The position numbers and the translations under genes were made by a program. A stretch of DNA of 64,000 nucleotides from Salticus scenicus. Taxonomy: Eukaryota; Arthropoda; Arachnida; Araneae; Salticidae. The DNA lies in contig OZ005652.1 of NCBI GenBank assembly GCA_963930645.1, positions 264,013,356 through 264,077,355 on the forward strand. Direction: 5' to 3'. Of this stretch, positions 46,854-58,648 are shown piece after piece (within the stretch, counting starts at the first letter, position 1; each line of letters opens with the position of its first letter). Under the pieces are notes generated by a model, which had not been told where the DNA came from, did no database searches, and saw only the letters and a list, made by a program, of their open reading frames with translations.

Positions 46854-48360
46854 AACTTTCTTCTATATTTTCCTGCGCAGGTCGATGTCATAAATATTAT
46901 TTGCTAAAATAATCTATCAAAATTATTTTCCATGGTAAATGTATACGATTTTCATCTCAAACAAGTATAACACTAAATATCCAAAAAAATCAATTTTATA
47001 GTATACAAAATATGTATCTTAAGAAATGTATTTTACACAATGAAAAACGTGAAAAGTCGATAACTTTGTTTTAAAACCGATTATCACAGATTTAGGGTTC
47101 ATCCTTTCGCTTTAAAAGTAGACGACTTTTCTGGCAAGAATATTAAGAATTTTAATACAATAGCGTAAACAATGAACTATACAAATTACCCATACATTTT
47201 TTAAAAATTAAATATTACTAATATAAATTTATTTATATACATATTTAATTTTCCAGGTAAAAGTTAAAAACAATGCTCACTCATGTACATTTATACGAAA
47301 TTTTGACCTATTATGACATATTAAAAATTCTGAAAATAATGGTATGATAGCGCCACCTATTGAACGATTTATTAACAAATATAATCGCCACCAGTTTAGG
47401 TCACAGTCCAAGTAAACCAAGTTTGAATAAATTACGTTCATTAGTTCGTGAGATACAGCATCCATAAAATTTTAAAATTTATTAATTTAATCATAAAAAT
47501 TTAATCATCACAGGTTTTTATATTTGAATTTTTATATATGAAATTTTGTACATTTTTCACCAAAAAATGCTGAAATACAGATATCTGAAAAATCACAGAA
47601 AGCAATAGCAGCACCATCCGTCGGTGGATACATACGGAAACTGAAGCAGCACATTTTGTCATTATATATATGTCTCACATACAAGGTTTGATAAGTATTC
47701 GTATTATAGAAGGTGAGGTACAGGTTTCCCGTAAGTTGAAACGTAACAGTGTCACCTGTCATTTGATATGTACCCGAAGTGAATCAGTAAAATTTACGTA
47801 ATATCTATTTCACGTACCAAATTTAGAGCATTTATAAATCATAGAAAATGAGCTATTGCGTTCCTTTCCCTTGAATAAAATTAAATTGCAGCATACCAGT
47901 GCCTCCAGTTGTCCGATATGCACGCAAAATTATTCTGCAAAGTTTTATATGATATTAATTTTGCATACCAAGTTCAGTGTATTTATAATTATTTATATCA
48001 CAAAAACTGAATTATTGCCATTACGTAGCAGCGCCACCAGTTGGTCAATATATGCACCCGAATTAAATCAGCGTAGTGTTACATAATATCTGTTTCACAT
48101 ATTAAGTTTGGTGCATTTGTGCACTGTAGAAGCTGAGATATAATCTCCCCATAAAAGGGAGAATTTACAGAATAGAAGCGAACCCTATCTGGTGATACAT
48201 TCCAGAGGTAATGAGCACCAAAGCTGATATTTAGGTCAATATCTAATTAAATATTCCTGATATTTAGCAAATTAGTTTAAAGTCTAACTAAACATCAAGT
48301 TTGGTTAAATTCCGTCCATTGGTTTGTGAGATACAGAGTCCACAAAACTTTCATAATACA

Positions 48361-48392
<32 letters not shown>

Positions 48393-48510
48393 AGACAGAC
48401 CGGCATTTTGAAAGAATGGTAGAATTGTGTTCTGGACATCTCAAGAGTGTATAAACCCATGGAAAACCGGAGATCAAAAATTCCCACATTTTTCTTGGTA
48501 TATACAAAAT
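46853..48510 (-). mobile_element. Diverged family-E element with tandem core
   Basis: Opens 'taaaactttcttctatattt' and closes with '...aaaccggagatcaaaaattc' (about 48,464-48,483), the order seen in other E copies. The middle (47,560-48,180) has about three ~165-bp units with 'agcgccacc..ttggtcaatat' and 'tgtttcacatattaagtttgg'. A-run at 48,361-48,390. No coding. Confidence 0.65.
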
Positions 48511-48940
48511 AAAAATAATAATAATAATAATAAATAAATAAATAAAATTAATTAATTTTTCGTAACTTAATTTATTAACAGTTTAAGAAGTAAACAATAA
48601 TGAATATCTGCAAAAATAATCTGGAGTAATGTGTTTGACAGAATTCAACAACATAAAATTTAAATAAAATTATAAATAATTATAATGATTATAATAACAT
48701 ATAATTAAAGTTTAAAATTTTGTAATTTTTTCTCACCGCATCTCTATTACATTTCAATGATTATTCTACATGTCAACAAAATTTAAAACTGAAAATAAGG
48801 AAAAAAAACTGAAAAAAAAAAAAAAAAAAGGCATTTTGTCATATTTGTTATAATCACACTGTGACAGAACGTGTTATGACGGTGATACACTTGAATGTTT
48901 TTCATAGAACTGGACTTGTACGTTTTAGAGATGGTACAAA
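48511..48940. other. AT-rich interior of the AACGTT element
   Basis: TAA/AAAT microsatellites and an A-run at 48,813-48,829. Nothing else recognised before the right AACGTT cluster. Confidence 0.4.
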
Positions 48941-49073
48941 GCAACCTTTTTCAGAACGTTCTAAGTAATACTATTTTTGAACGTCTAATCGAACGTTCTC
49001 TTGACGCGAAACACGGTGTTTGAACGACTGTAACCGTTATTAGACGTTCACAGAACGTTCCCGTGCTACTTGG

Positions 49074-49126
49074 GTTCTTCCTGCAGTGGATTGATAAAGG
49101 GTGAGATTTATGATGATGATGATAAT

Positions 49127-49162
<36 letters not shown>

Positions 49163-49165
49163 TCT
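49074..49165 (+). mobile_element. RTE LINE 3' tail
   Basis: After the target-site copy GTTCTTC the sequence reads 'ctgcagtggattgataaagg', the end of the LINE ORF2, then (ATG)n, (CA)n and (TA)n. Simple-repeat tails are usual for RTE elements. Confidence 0.65.
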
Positions 49166-49975
49166 CAAACAAATCTATGACTTAATTAGTAAATCAAAAA
49201 ATTTCTTTTGCCTTAAAAATAGTTATCAACTTAAAGCCAATGTCTTATCTATGAATAATGTTACTGATATCATGACTTATGATTTTGCTGACCTATTTAA
49301 TAATATTAATTTAACAGATCTTCATCGTATCATCTTTAACCTTTTTGAAAAATTTAAAAGTCAAATCTCTTTACCAAAATGCTTTTCGGCAACTTCATTT
49401 AAGACACTTTTAAATTTTATTATTCATAACAATTACATTCTACACTGTAATAAGATCTATATTCAAAAGGTCGGTATTCCACAAGGAGGATGTAGCTCGA
49501 GTATGTTAGCTGACTTATACCTTTACCATTATGAGCAGGGATTATGTATTGAAAATGTCTATTTTTACCGATACATTGATGACCTTATAATTTTTTATGT
49601 CAATAATTTTTCGCCTAATTTATTTAAATTTGAATATCCTTCTCACCTTACCTTAACTTATAATCATCTCAACAATAACTGTATTAGTTTCTTAGATTTA
49701 AAACTTAAACTTGATGGTAGTAAAATTTATACCGATATGTATGACAAAAGACAAGATTTTAGTTTCAAAGTAAATTTATTTACACAATTTACCTCTTGTC
49801 TTCATATCTCTGTCTACAGAAATATTATTCTCAATCACCTCTTTCGTATACATAATCTTTGTTCAGATAGGTTTAAAAACAAAAATATCTCTCACATAAT
49901 TAATATTGCTACAAAAATGGGTTATCCTAAAAAATTTATTTATTCACTTGTTTATCAAAAAGGGTCTCTGTCTAA
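49160..49975 (+). pseudogene. Penelope-like RT, C-terminal half, intact frame
   Basis: An open frame of about 270 codons (49,165-49,975): MTYDFADLFNNI (RT motif with catalytic Asp), QKVGIPQGGCSSSMLADLYL, FYRYIDDLIIFY (YIDD catalytic box at about 49,563-49,590), then CISFLDLKLKLDGSKIYTDM and YDKRQDFSFKVN, and a thumb-like tail to KKFIYSLVYQK. The first Met at 49,101 lies in the preceding CA/TA repeat and is not credible. The fragment is 5'-truncated, and the A-run at 49,983-50,006 closes it. The order GIPQGG/YIDD/FLD fits Penelope-like enzymes. No GIY-YIG nuclease is seen downstream. Confidence 0.7.
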
Positions 49976-50006
49976 CACACACAAAAAAAAAAAAAAAAAA
50001 AAAAAA

Positions 50007-51484
50007 ACTAAGGATTAATTAAAAATTAAAAAAAAAAAAAAAATCAGGTGGATGGGTGGGCAGACGTTTGATTAAGGAGGAAGGGTGGTGTTGGTTGGCT
50101 GGTTGGCTGGGAGGGTTTGATGCTGAATAAAATTTATTTTAAAAAAAAAAAAAGTGGGGGGATTGCTGTAAGTTACATTCTTATTTTTTTCTGGTTGATT
50201 CTATGTATTTTGAACTCTTTTATTTTTTCTCGTTGATACTATGTATTTTGAACTCTTTTATCATTAAATTTTACAATGTGCTTCTGGCTACTTGAGGCTT
50301 CCCTTGTTACGTTTGAACAATCCATCTATTTTCATAACAAAAATAAAATCTTATAAATATTAATATATAAAAAAAAAAAAAAAAAAAAAAATCTTTTAAA
50401 TTTAAATTTTAATTTATGATGACCGCATTATAATGCTTATTCTTATAGTTGTGCTCTTTGGCATTATTGCTTGTAAATATGTCTTCTTAAAACTTAACAC
50501 TTAATAATTTGACTTCAAAATAAAAATCTTAAAAATGATCTTAATCTTGCTGTTAATACTTCTAAATTATCTTAATCTTTCAGTCAATACATCTTAAATA
50601 AAAATCTTAAAAATTATCTTAATCTTGCTGTTAATACTTCTAAATTATCTTAATCTTTCAGTCAATACATCTTATATAACTGACTTCATGTTATTATAGC
50701 TAACCGAAAGATGGCGCTTGTACTTAGTAGTCTTTAACCTTCATTCTTCAGTCCTTATCTTAAACGATTTAATTATTAATATTTTTGGTACGATTTAATT
50801 TAACTCTACTAGTATTAATTTTAACATTATCATTTAATATTTACTCTGTGTATTTTATCTTTAATGTAATTGCTCTGAAGTATTTTCGATTAATCGATAT
50901 CTGTCGAGCTATTATTTTAACTTCAATTTAGGTTTTGGCATCAACCATTTTTCCAGTTTGTGTTAACTGTTTTCCATGTGGTTACTCTGCTTATTTCATG
51001 TTATTAATTTGGTTTCCTTTAAGATTTTAATTAATATTTATTTATCCTTTGTTTTAATTAAATTTTTCACTTTTTTCTCATTCTTTATGGTTTTTTTTGC
51101 TGCATTGATCGGGGCGTGAGATGATATAAATTGCTATGATTAGCAATATCGTTTTACGAAATCATTGCAGCTTTCTCTGCTTTATGAAGTATGCGCCCCT
51201 TGATAAGTATACTTCTAATTGTAAGCATTTATATCCAATTGATTATGTGGTTTATTATCTTTTTTCTCTTTCACAAGTTTAATGGTCCTTTTTATTATCC
51301 TTCAGGTCGGCGTAAGTATTTTTAGTTAATATGGTAACTCATTGGTTCCTTATCTATATCGCAACTTTTTGTGTCATTCTTTCCTCTATGTTAAATTCAG
51401 TTCTATATTTTAGTGTGTTGTTATTGTTTTAGTTCTATTAATTGCTAAATTTTAAGATTAAATTTTATTACGTTATCTATTATT

Positions 51485-51515
<31 letters not shown>

Positions 51516-51519
51516 ATAT
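50007..51519. other. AT-rich DNA with an ~83-bp duplication
   Basis: Possibly the 3' part of the preceding retroelement. A direct tandem duplication lies at about 50,521-50,670 ('tcttaatcttgctgttaata', 'ctttcagtcaatacatctta' twice). An (AT)n tract is at 51,485-51,518. No gene recognised. Confidence 0.5.
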
Positions 51520-51856
51520 GCATACATGTAAATATACAGCAAAAATTTCATAATGTGTTTATTTAAAATGAATTACACGTTTCTTTTGTGCACTGAAATA
51601 TAAATATGCATAATAAGCTGCTTTTCATAGAAAGTTTTTAAAAATATGTTGTAGATTTCGAGGTATGATATCGCTCAATCGCTTAAAGTGATATGAGCTC
51701 ATATAAAAAAAAATATGGCTTTAAAATAATTTTTGTTACTCTATTTTAAAGAAAATAATAGATAAGAATATTCACTAGGTATAAATTGAATTTTGATTAT
51801 GATTTTCTATTTTTCTTTCTTTCTTTCTTTATTATTATTATTATTATTTTGTGAAG

Positions 51857-54048
51857 CAGGGGAAAGTTGGACAAAACGGAATACCATTCTTGTTTTTTCT
51901 TACTACGAAAAATGTGTTGAAGAAAACCACACATAATTGTTTTTGTAACTACAACATTTAAAGAAACACACAAAAAACATAGTTTTAACTAATTTTGATG
52001 ACAGTGAAATAGTAAAAAAAAAAAAAAAAATTACCAAACACTTACACATCCCGTTTCAGCATACCTGGGTTGGACAAAACGGGATAGGGATTGCAATGTT
52101 TAATTTTTTGTGTAAAACTAACTGAAAAGCATAATTAACTGGCAAAAACCTGTAAAGCAAAATTTCTGCTTGAAAGAACAATGTCTTCCGTAATCAGAGA
52201 CTTAAAATAAGAGATTTTTATGTTATTATTTACAAAATGGGAAAGAAGACCTTTTATTTAGGCCTATAGCAGAACAAAAGTCGCATATAAAGGTGTCGTC
52301 CTCTTCGTCGGCATTAGAACACGCTTCGTGAGCCCATTCTTGGCATCCAGAACATTGGATCCAACCTTCACCAGCCTTAGAGTCGACGTAGAGTGCATTG
52401 CAAAATATGCAGGTTTCTCCTCCCTCTGTTTCATTTTCAGACGATGACGACATGCATTCTTGGCTGCTTGCTGAAGGTTTATTAAACTTTTCTATGTTTT
52501 GACTTTTAACGTCAGGATTAGGCGTTCTTTTGAATTCTTTTATAGGCCTACTTTCAGGTTTGGCTGGACCTGGTAGCTCTTTTTCTTCCTCTTTTCCATT
52601 TCCTTTTCTTATAAACTTCTTTTTGGAATTTTTAGAAGGATTTCTTAGCAGCCTTTTATTTAATTTTCTTGGTTCTTTCTTGTAGTTTTATCATCCTTTC
52701 TATTTCTTCCATTTCTAACTTACTGTTATATGGAGATGATGTTATTACTACAGTTTCTTTTTTCTCTTATCAGCCTTGCTTTCTGGGCGAGGTCCTTTTA
52801 CTTGAGGTACAGGCAGAACAAACTTTGGAGAGATGGAAAATTGTAGCTTAGGTCGATAAAAAGAGTTCTAATCCTTTCTCCCCTGAGGATATTGCAGGTT
52901 GGTCTGGACATAGGCTGACTCCTGACATGTTAGTTGGTTGGTCTACTCCTACGATGTTACTTGAAGAAGTTGAAGGTTGCTCGTGGTCTTTGTTCATATC
53001 AGTCTGGTGCCCAACGCCTGGAGGTTCTTGCTGCAGGTCTGACGTAGGGTGGTCTGTGGTGGCAGAGGGTGCAAACAAGTGATCTGGGAAGACGTCAGGA
53101 TTGTAAGGACTTATGCCAGTTTTTCTAAACCCTTTAACGTCAGTTTCTGCAACAGCTGCCCGTGAATAGGCTGCGTTGAGCAGTTTTGCAACTTCGTAAA
53201 TTGTGACGTACCTACCTGGATGGTTGAACAGACAGTTTTGAACTTCTTGTTCATAATACGTGCTCAGTGAAGCCATGAAACTGACATCCACGCGCTGAAG
53301 GCGATGAGTTGTATTTTGGGGGGAAGGTTAGGATGGTTACATTATTTTCTCTTGCCAAACTTACAAGTTCCAAACATTTGGTGTGACTGTTGTGTCCATC
53401 AAGTAGCAACAGCACTGGCTTCTCATGGGTAGGGTTGGAAAATTCTACGAATTTTTTAAACCAAACAATGAAGGTCTCCTTCGTGATCCAGCCGGTCTTG
53501 TGATACACTGCAAATGATACTGGGAAAGCATCATCCATGAATCGTGGGTTTTCCTTCACTCGAGGAAATACAAACATAGGAGGGACGAATATACGGCATA
53601 AAAAAAACTGTATCCCGTTTTATCCAACTCATAAGTGTCCCGTTTTGTCCAACTCCGACACTTTTCAAAACAAGTATGGCTGATGCCTAAACGAGAAAGG
53701 AAAATTAGATTGACTACACATGAGAATGTTCGTTAATAAATGCTTAATCAAATGTAATACTCACCGGAATTGTATTCCCATATGTATTCCCATTGTATTC
53801 CCATAGGCAGTATAATCTAGAAAACAACGCATGTAAATCTAGAAAGTGCCAAGAAATCAGAGTAAAGAAGTTCTAAGAGCTACCACTTTCCATCAACTAG
53901 TGGTCTCGAGGCGGGACAAACTGAGAATGGTGTAATGACGGCCGAGAGCAAGTTTCTGTCGTCGTCCGCTCGATAGCAGTACTAGACAGGTCCCTAGGCG
54001 ACGTATCCCGTTTTGTCAGACTATCCCGTTTTATCAAACTCTCCCCTA
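51857..54048 (-). mobile_element. pogo-type transposon with PHD-finger ORF (2.19 kb)
   Basis: The left end CAGGGGAAAGTTGGACAAAA (51,857) and the right-end complement of TAGGGGAGAGTTTGATAAAA (ending 54,048) are TIRs, with TA following the right end. Additional copies of the core TTGGACAAAACGGGATA lie inside both ends (52,071-52,087; complements at 53,609-53,655 and about 54,003-54,020). The coding strand is minus. The transposase N-terminus is missing, so this is an internally deleted copy. Confidence 0.8.
52226..53605 (-). pseudogene. pogo DDE transposase with C-terminal PHD finger, truncated
   Basis: Read on the minus strand: PVSFAVYHKTGWITKETFIV, then LLLDGHNSH (second catalytic Asp) and, after a one-base shift at the G-run near 53,318, THRLQRVDVSFMASL (third Asp). 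Next come a GFRKTGISPYNPDVF block and a Ser/Gln-rich linker. A further shift near 52,848 leads to a basic linker and the PHD finger CIFC...CSGC...H-x2-C...CDFC (C4HC3, 52,415-52,285), with a stop at 52,226. The CENP-B-type DNA-binding region and the first catalytic Asp are absent. PHD fingers read histone tails in other proteins; here one may bias target choice (inference). Confidence 0.8.
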
Positions 54049-54478
54049 TATGTGAAGATTTTTTTTTTTTTTAACTTCTTTTTAGCGTTTCGCTAAATTA
54101 GTACTTATTGGTATCATGTTTTGTAAATATACAGTAAAATTTTTATAATGTGTTTATTTGAAGTGAGTTACATGTTTCTTTTGTGCACTGAAGTATAAAT
54201 ATGCATAATAAGCGGCTTTTCATAGAAAAAAAAAATTGGTTTCAGATTTTGAGGTACAATTTCGCTAAAACTGATATGAGCTTACACGGAAAAAATTATA
54301 GGTTTAAAATCCTTTTTTGTTTCTATATTTTGAAGAAAATAAAAGATAGTAGTATTAACTAGATAGAAAATGAATTTTGATTTTATTGTGATTTTTTGTT
54401 TTTTGTGAAGTAAATGTGAGAAATTTTTCTCTTAAATCTCCTTTTAGCATTCTGCCGAATTAACAATTATGGGTATAA

Positions 54479-54509
<31 letters not shown>

Positions 54510-54920
54510 AATATACAGTAGAAATTTTCATACTGTGTTTGTTTAAAATGAATGAAATGTTTATCTTTTGCATTGAAGTATATATATGCATTATAAGCCT
54601 TTTTTCATAGAAAAAAAAAAAAAAAAATCAAATGAATGCATTATCAAAGTTTTCACAATGTATTAAAAAAAAAAAAAAAATCTCAATTTTGATGAAAATG
54701 ACAGATAGCAGCATTAAAAGGATAAAAATTAATCTTGAATGATGAATTTTATTTTTTGGTGGTATTTTAAATTAATTACTGATAAAACTTTCATAATTTA
54801 TTTTTACCAGAAAACTAATTATTGGGATTTTAAGCGTGCTTAAAAAAGTGTACTAAATTTTTGCTATCATTAACTATTAAAGTTTTTTCAAAAATTCTTG
54901 TTATGAGTGTAAGTAAAAAC

Positions 54921-55532
54921 CAACGAGATATATAAAGTAGAGTGATAAATGGTAACCCTTGAGAAGGTCCAAGATGAGTCATGTGACATGATTTCCTTGC
55001 ACATGCGTATTCGGTGGTTTCCTTGGTAACAGCTCATTTTCAGTACATTTCTATGGCAACGGTTTCAATGTTTTTGTTTACTTTACGTAGTTTAATATTC
55101 TTTTGCTCTAAACCATTTTGATTTTGATTTTACTTCTTTTTTATTTCGTGTAGTTGAACTTTAACCGACAAAATGCTTAAAAATAGTTGAAAAATTATTA
55201 TTTTTTGTTAAATTTAGCTCTTTAAAAGTTTAAATTTTGTTTTATAAACACTTTTAAAGTTTGTTGAGAAACGATGAAAAGAAAGGTATTTCGTTATTTA
55301 TTAAAATGTGAAATATGTGTAAAATTATTTTAAAAGCAATTTATTTCGGTCATAGGACTGTCATGTTACCTAATAATAATGATAATTTGTTGAACTGATA
55401 TTTTAAATGCCAAAATAGCGATAAAGGGCCAAACACAGCAACCTATTCGAGCATGTCACGTGATTCATCTTGAACCACAGAAAGCTAATCCTTCATTCAT
55501 TGAATCAGCACTCTAATTTATATATCTCGTTG
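54921..55532. mobile_element. hAT-type MITE with 8-bp duplication (612 bp)
   Basis: GTAAAAAC at 54,913-54,920 and 55,533-55,540 is a perfect 8-bp target duplication. The ends are CAACGAGATATATAAA and its complement (about 23 bp of TIR with two mismatches). CA-start TIRs and 8-bp duplications are hAT traits. The interior contains 'gtcatgtgacatgat' and 'catgtcacgtgattc' E-box-like words at opposite ends. No coding. Confidence 0.85.
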
Positions 55533-56148
55533 GTAAAAACAGGTTTTCGTAAGATTTATTGTAACTAATATAAAGCTAGATTAATCTATATAAATAAAGA
55601 GAAGTGTCTGTGTGTCTGTGTGTGTGTATCTGCGCTCTGGTGCTCACACTACTAATCGCAGAGCCTCCAAATTTGGCATATAGGTACCTGGGACCCTGCA
55701 GGTGTGCACCTTATCGAGATTTTTTCGAATTTCAAATTTGAATTTTTTAAATTAATGTTTTTTCGAATTTAAATATTGGCTTCAATGTTTCATTTTTCAG
55801 AAATTTGTTTCGTTTCAAAAGTCTGCGTATCTTAGCAACGGCTATTAAACTATTTATTTATTTGAATTTATTTGAGGAAGAAATCTTTTTTATTATATTT
55901 ATTGAAATCAAATAGTTATACACATACAGTAGAAAAAATTAAACATATTAAATTTTTAGATTTTGGCATATAGGTACCTGGGTCCCTGCAAGTGTGCACC
56001 TCATCGAGATTTTTTCGAATTTCGGATTTGAATTTATTAAATTAATGTTTTTCCGATTTTAAATATTGGCTTCTTTGTTTCATTTTTCATAAATTTAATA
56101 TTTTGCTTCAATCGTCTGTGTATCTTAGCAACGGCTATTACGCAACTT

Positions 56149-56345
56149 ATTAGGACTGAGGGCCTATTAGTCTCAGACAGCGATTTTTGCGTTGTCGTTT
56201 TCGATAGTTGGACATTTGTCGAAATCATTTTTCGATAGTTGGATATTTATCGAAATCTAAAATTTATCGAAAATATAATTGAATAATTTGAAAGCGATGT
56301 TATAATTGGGAAGAAAAAAAAAACTAATAGTCCTCCGTCCTAAAC
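56149..56345. mobile_element. Short TIR MITE (~195 bp)
   Basis: The left TTAGGACTGAGGGCCTATTA and the complement of TTAGGACGGAGGACTATTAG at the right define inverted ends. The interior has 'cgatagttggacatttgtcg' partial repeats. It sits at the left edge of the block inserted in H3. Confidence 0.65.
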
Positions 56346-57085
56346 TAAATTCTGCTTTTGCCAGAATTTCTTCAAAATCATTTTTTTTAAGAAAAAGAAA
56401 AGAAAAATTATACAGTATCGTTACAAACGATATCGAATTTTTTTACTTTTTTCTAGTGAAAGCATATTTTATATTTTGGTTGAAAAAATTAAAATAAAGG
56501 CAACAATTAAAAATGTAGATGTCTATTTCAAAGGAGGAAATGTGCTGTCTCGATCCACTCCTGTAGAAAAGTGTGGAAAGTTCCGGAAATTTCCGTATCT
56601 CATCAGCCAATGAGAATAGAGCTTCCATATTTGGTATATCCATAATAAGGATTTTCTCGCTAAGGTCGCCAAAAAATCGCCAATGTGGGAAAAAGTCGCC
56701 AAATTTGGCGCCAAATCCATTACTTGCCTTATTGGGGCTTTTTAATGCGTTTTTAAGGGAAAATAAGGTATTTTAACGCTACAACGACTAGAAATGCACA
56801 AAATTAGCACTTTATCAAATTACTAAGTCTTTTTGAATGAACTTATACAAAAATAAACATAATTATCTACAATTTTGTAACAATATCTATACTGTAAACA
56901 AAGTATTTTTAATTATACACTCTTCAGTAATGTACTTTGCAGATTTTTCGTGACTATAAAGAGTTTTATAACAAATTTGCATTTTAAATACGGTTGTGTA
57001 TGTTATTAGTAATGTGTTTTACTATTTGACAATCATTTCGTGGCAACATTAAATTTTTAAATATTAGACTAAATTAAAAATTTAT
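56346..57085. other. Insert in H3, nothing recognised
   Basis: AT-rich with a less AT-rich patch at 56,530-56,720 holding repeated 'cgcca' words ('aatcgccaatg', 'aaagtcgccaaatttggcgc'). ORFs here overlap on both strands and lack domains. Confidence 0.35.
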
Positions 57086-57261
57086 ATAGGGCAGTTCCTT
57101 GTTTGTAAACAAACATCTCAACTTTTATGAGTGGTTGGCAAAAAGGCTTGGGAAAAGCATAGCGATGGCGGATCGCTATGCGGTTAGCAATGGTGGGCGG
57201 GGCGCGGGAAAGTCGAGCGCGCTTTTTTGCCAACCACCAGACGTCACGAGGAATGCTCTAT
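57086..57261. mobile_element. GC-rich TIR MITE (~176 bp)
   Basis: The ends 'tatagggcagttccttgt' and the complement of 'tatagagcattcctcgt' are inverted, with TATA at both edges. Nested inside are 'gtggttggcaaaaaggc' and its near complement, plus a small 'agcgatggcggatcgct' hairpin. The interior is markedly GC-rich against an AT-rich background. Confidence 0.65.
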
Positions 57262-57429
57262 AGGAAAAAGCATTAAAAGAAAAACGAATTACTTGAAATT
57301 TTTATCTATTAGTCATGGGACGAAAATTATTAAAAGAAAATTACCATAGCAACGGAAAAAAAGATAAGTGGAAAAATAATTTCTCATTTTTATCACTCTC
57401 CAACAAATTTGAAAAGTGTTAATGACTTC

Positions 57430-58250
57430 GGCGGTTTGTCTGTATGCTTGTTCGCGATCTAACTCCCGTAAATATTCATGGAATTTCTTGAAACTGATAC
57501 ATGTTATTCAAGTTCCTATCGGATGGTCCCTATTTAAAATAAAGTGAATATTTCTACTGGCTTATGCTCAGGGACACCCAAAAGTATTCCAGACTATTGT
57601 GTTCTATGAGAGGTATTTCTATAAATCAAATTTTAATAGCTTTAATTTACACAAATTTTAATGAAATTGAAATATATTATTCATGTTTACCATCGGAAGT
57701 TTTCTGAAGAAAATGGAGTAAATATCACAACTGGTTTGTGTACAGGGACACCCAAAAGTATTCCAAAACTTTGCGCTCTATGAAGGTATTTCAATAAACC
57801 AAATTTTAATAAATTTACTTTCCACAAATCTTAATGAAATTAAAATATGTTATACATATTCATAAGATAATGCTTTCTATAGAATACAGTATGATTGGCA
57901 TTAGATTTACAAGGTTACACAAAAATATTCTGTTATTTTAAGGGCTTTTATTGGAAATTTGCTGGAATTGCATTTTCGTTTACGTTGTTTTTAATACTTT
58001 CTAACAATTTTTAAGTGTGAATACGATTTCAATTTGTGTATCTGTCTGTCCGACTTTCACCTTTCTATCTGCCTGGCTGCCTGTCATCAGCATCTATATT
58101 TGTTATTCAAGTTCACTATGAAATGTTCCCTATACAAAATGGCATTAGTAGGTCCTATAAAACTGACTTGTGCGCAGGGACACGCAAAAAGAAAAAAAAA
58201 GAAAGAAAGAAAAAGTTTGCAATTTAGAACAGACATTTTTTTTTTTTTTT
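57430..58250. repeat. Diverged ~175-bp tandem units
   Basis: 'cagggacacccaaaagtatt' occurs at about 57,570 and 57,744, with a weaker 'cagggacacgcaaaaag' at 58,176. Each is followed by 'caaattttaata' and 'aatgaaattgaaatat'. Relatives lie in reverse at 29.1-29.8 kb and more distantly at 28.0-28.7 kb ('cagggacac'). Confidence 0.6.
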
Positions 58251-58594
58251 AAATCAGATTATTATATTGTTTAAAAACGTGATTAAAATTTTATTTTTAT
58301 TTAATACATTCATTTGAATGCGATTTTTTTTTTTTTTTAATTTGTTATATTTATTGAAAATAAAATCGCAATGCTGTAGAAAAAATTAAGTATAATTAGT
58401 TTTAAATTTAAAAACGTATTTATAACAGATATGTTTAATTTTTTATAGTAGAACAACTTCTTATTTTCCATTTTTTAATTAATTTCTTTAAAAGAAAAAA
58501 CATTTATTCATTAATTTTTTTATTTATTTACAGTATTTATCGGGAAAAGTGGTAGTATATTAGTAAAAAGGATTAAAATGATTCAAATTTATTT

Positions 58595-58648
<54 letters not shown>

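Larger units (their letters stand above)
42756..49073. mobile_element. 6.3-kb TIR element with AACGTT palindromes
   Basis: The left end CCAAGCAGCACCGAAACGTT (42,756) and the right-end complement of CCAAGTAGCACGGGAACGTT (ending 49,073) form TIRs. They are flanked by GTCCTTC and GTTCTTC, a 7-bp duplication with one mismatch. Removing the element rejoins the RTE reading: 'ggaaagt(c/t)cttcc' then 'tgcagtggattgataaagg'. About 13 AACGTT palindromes lie in 42,766-43,135, and more at 48,950-49,065. No transposase frame was found inside. The interior holds a ribozyme palindrome, a TTAA MITE, a Helitron fragment and a family-E element, so the ancestral length is much shorter. Confidence 0.75.
51520..54900. 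repeat. ~380-bp tandem satellite, three units, split by pogo
   Basis: The units start near 51,528, 54,124 and 54,507, each with 'aatatacag', 'gtgtttattt.aa.tgaattac', 'gcactgaaatataaatatgc' and 'gcttttcatagaaa'. The first unit is interrupted by the pogo element; subtracting it gives a first-to-second spacing of about 400 bp against 383 bp for second-to-third. Confidence 0.75.

Noticed and set aside
49101..49165. Start of the RT protein at the first ATG (49,101)
   Set aside because: These codons are the ATG/CA/TA simple-repeat tail of the preceding LINE; the RT similarity begins after it.
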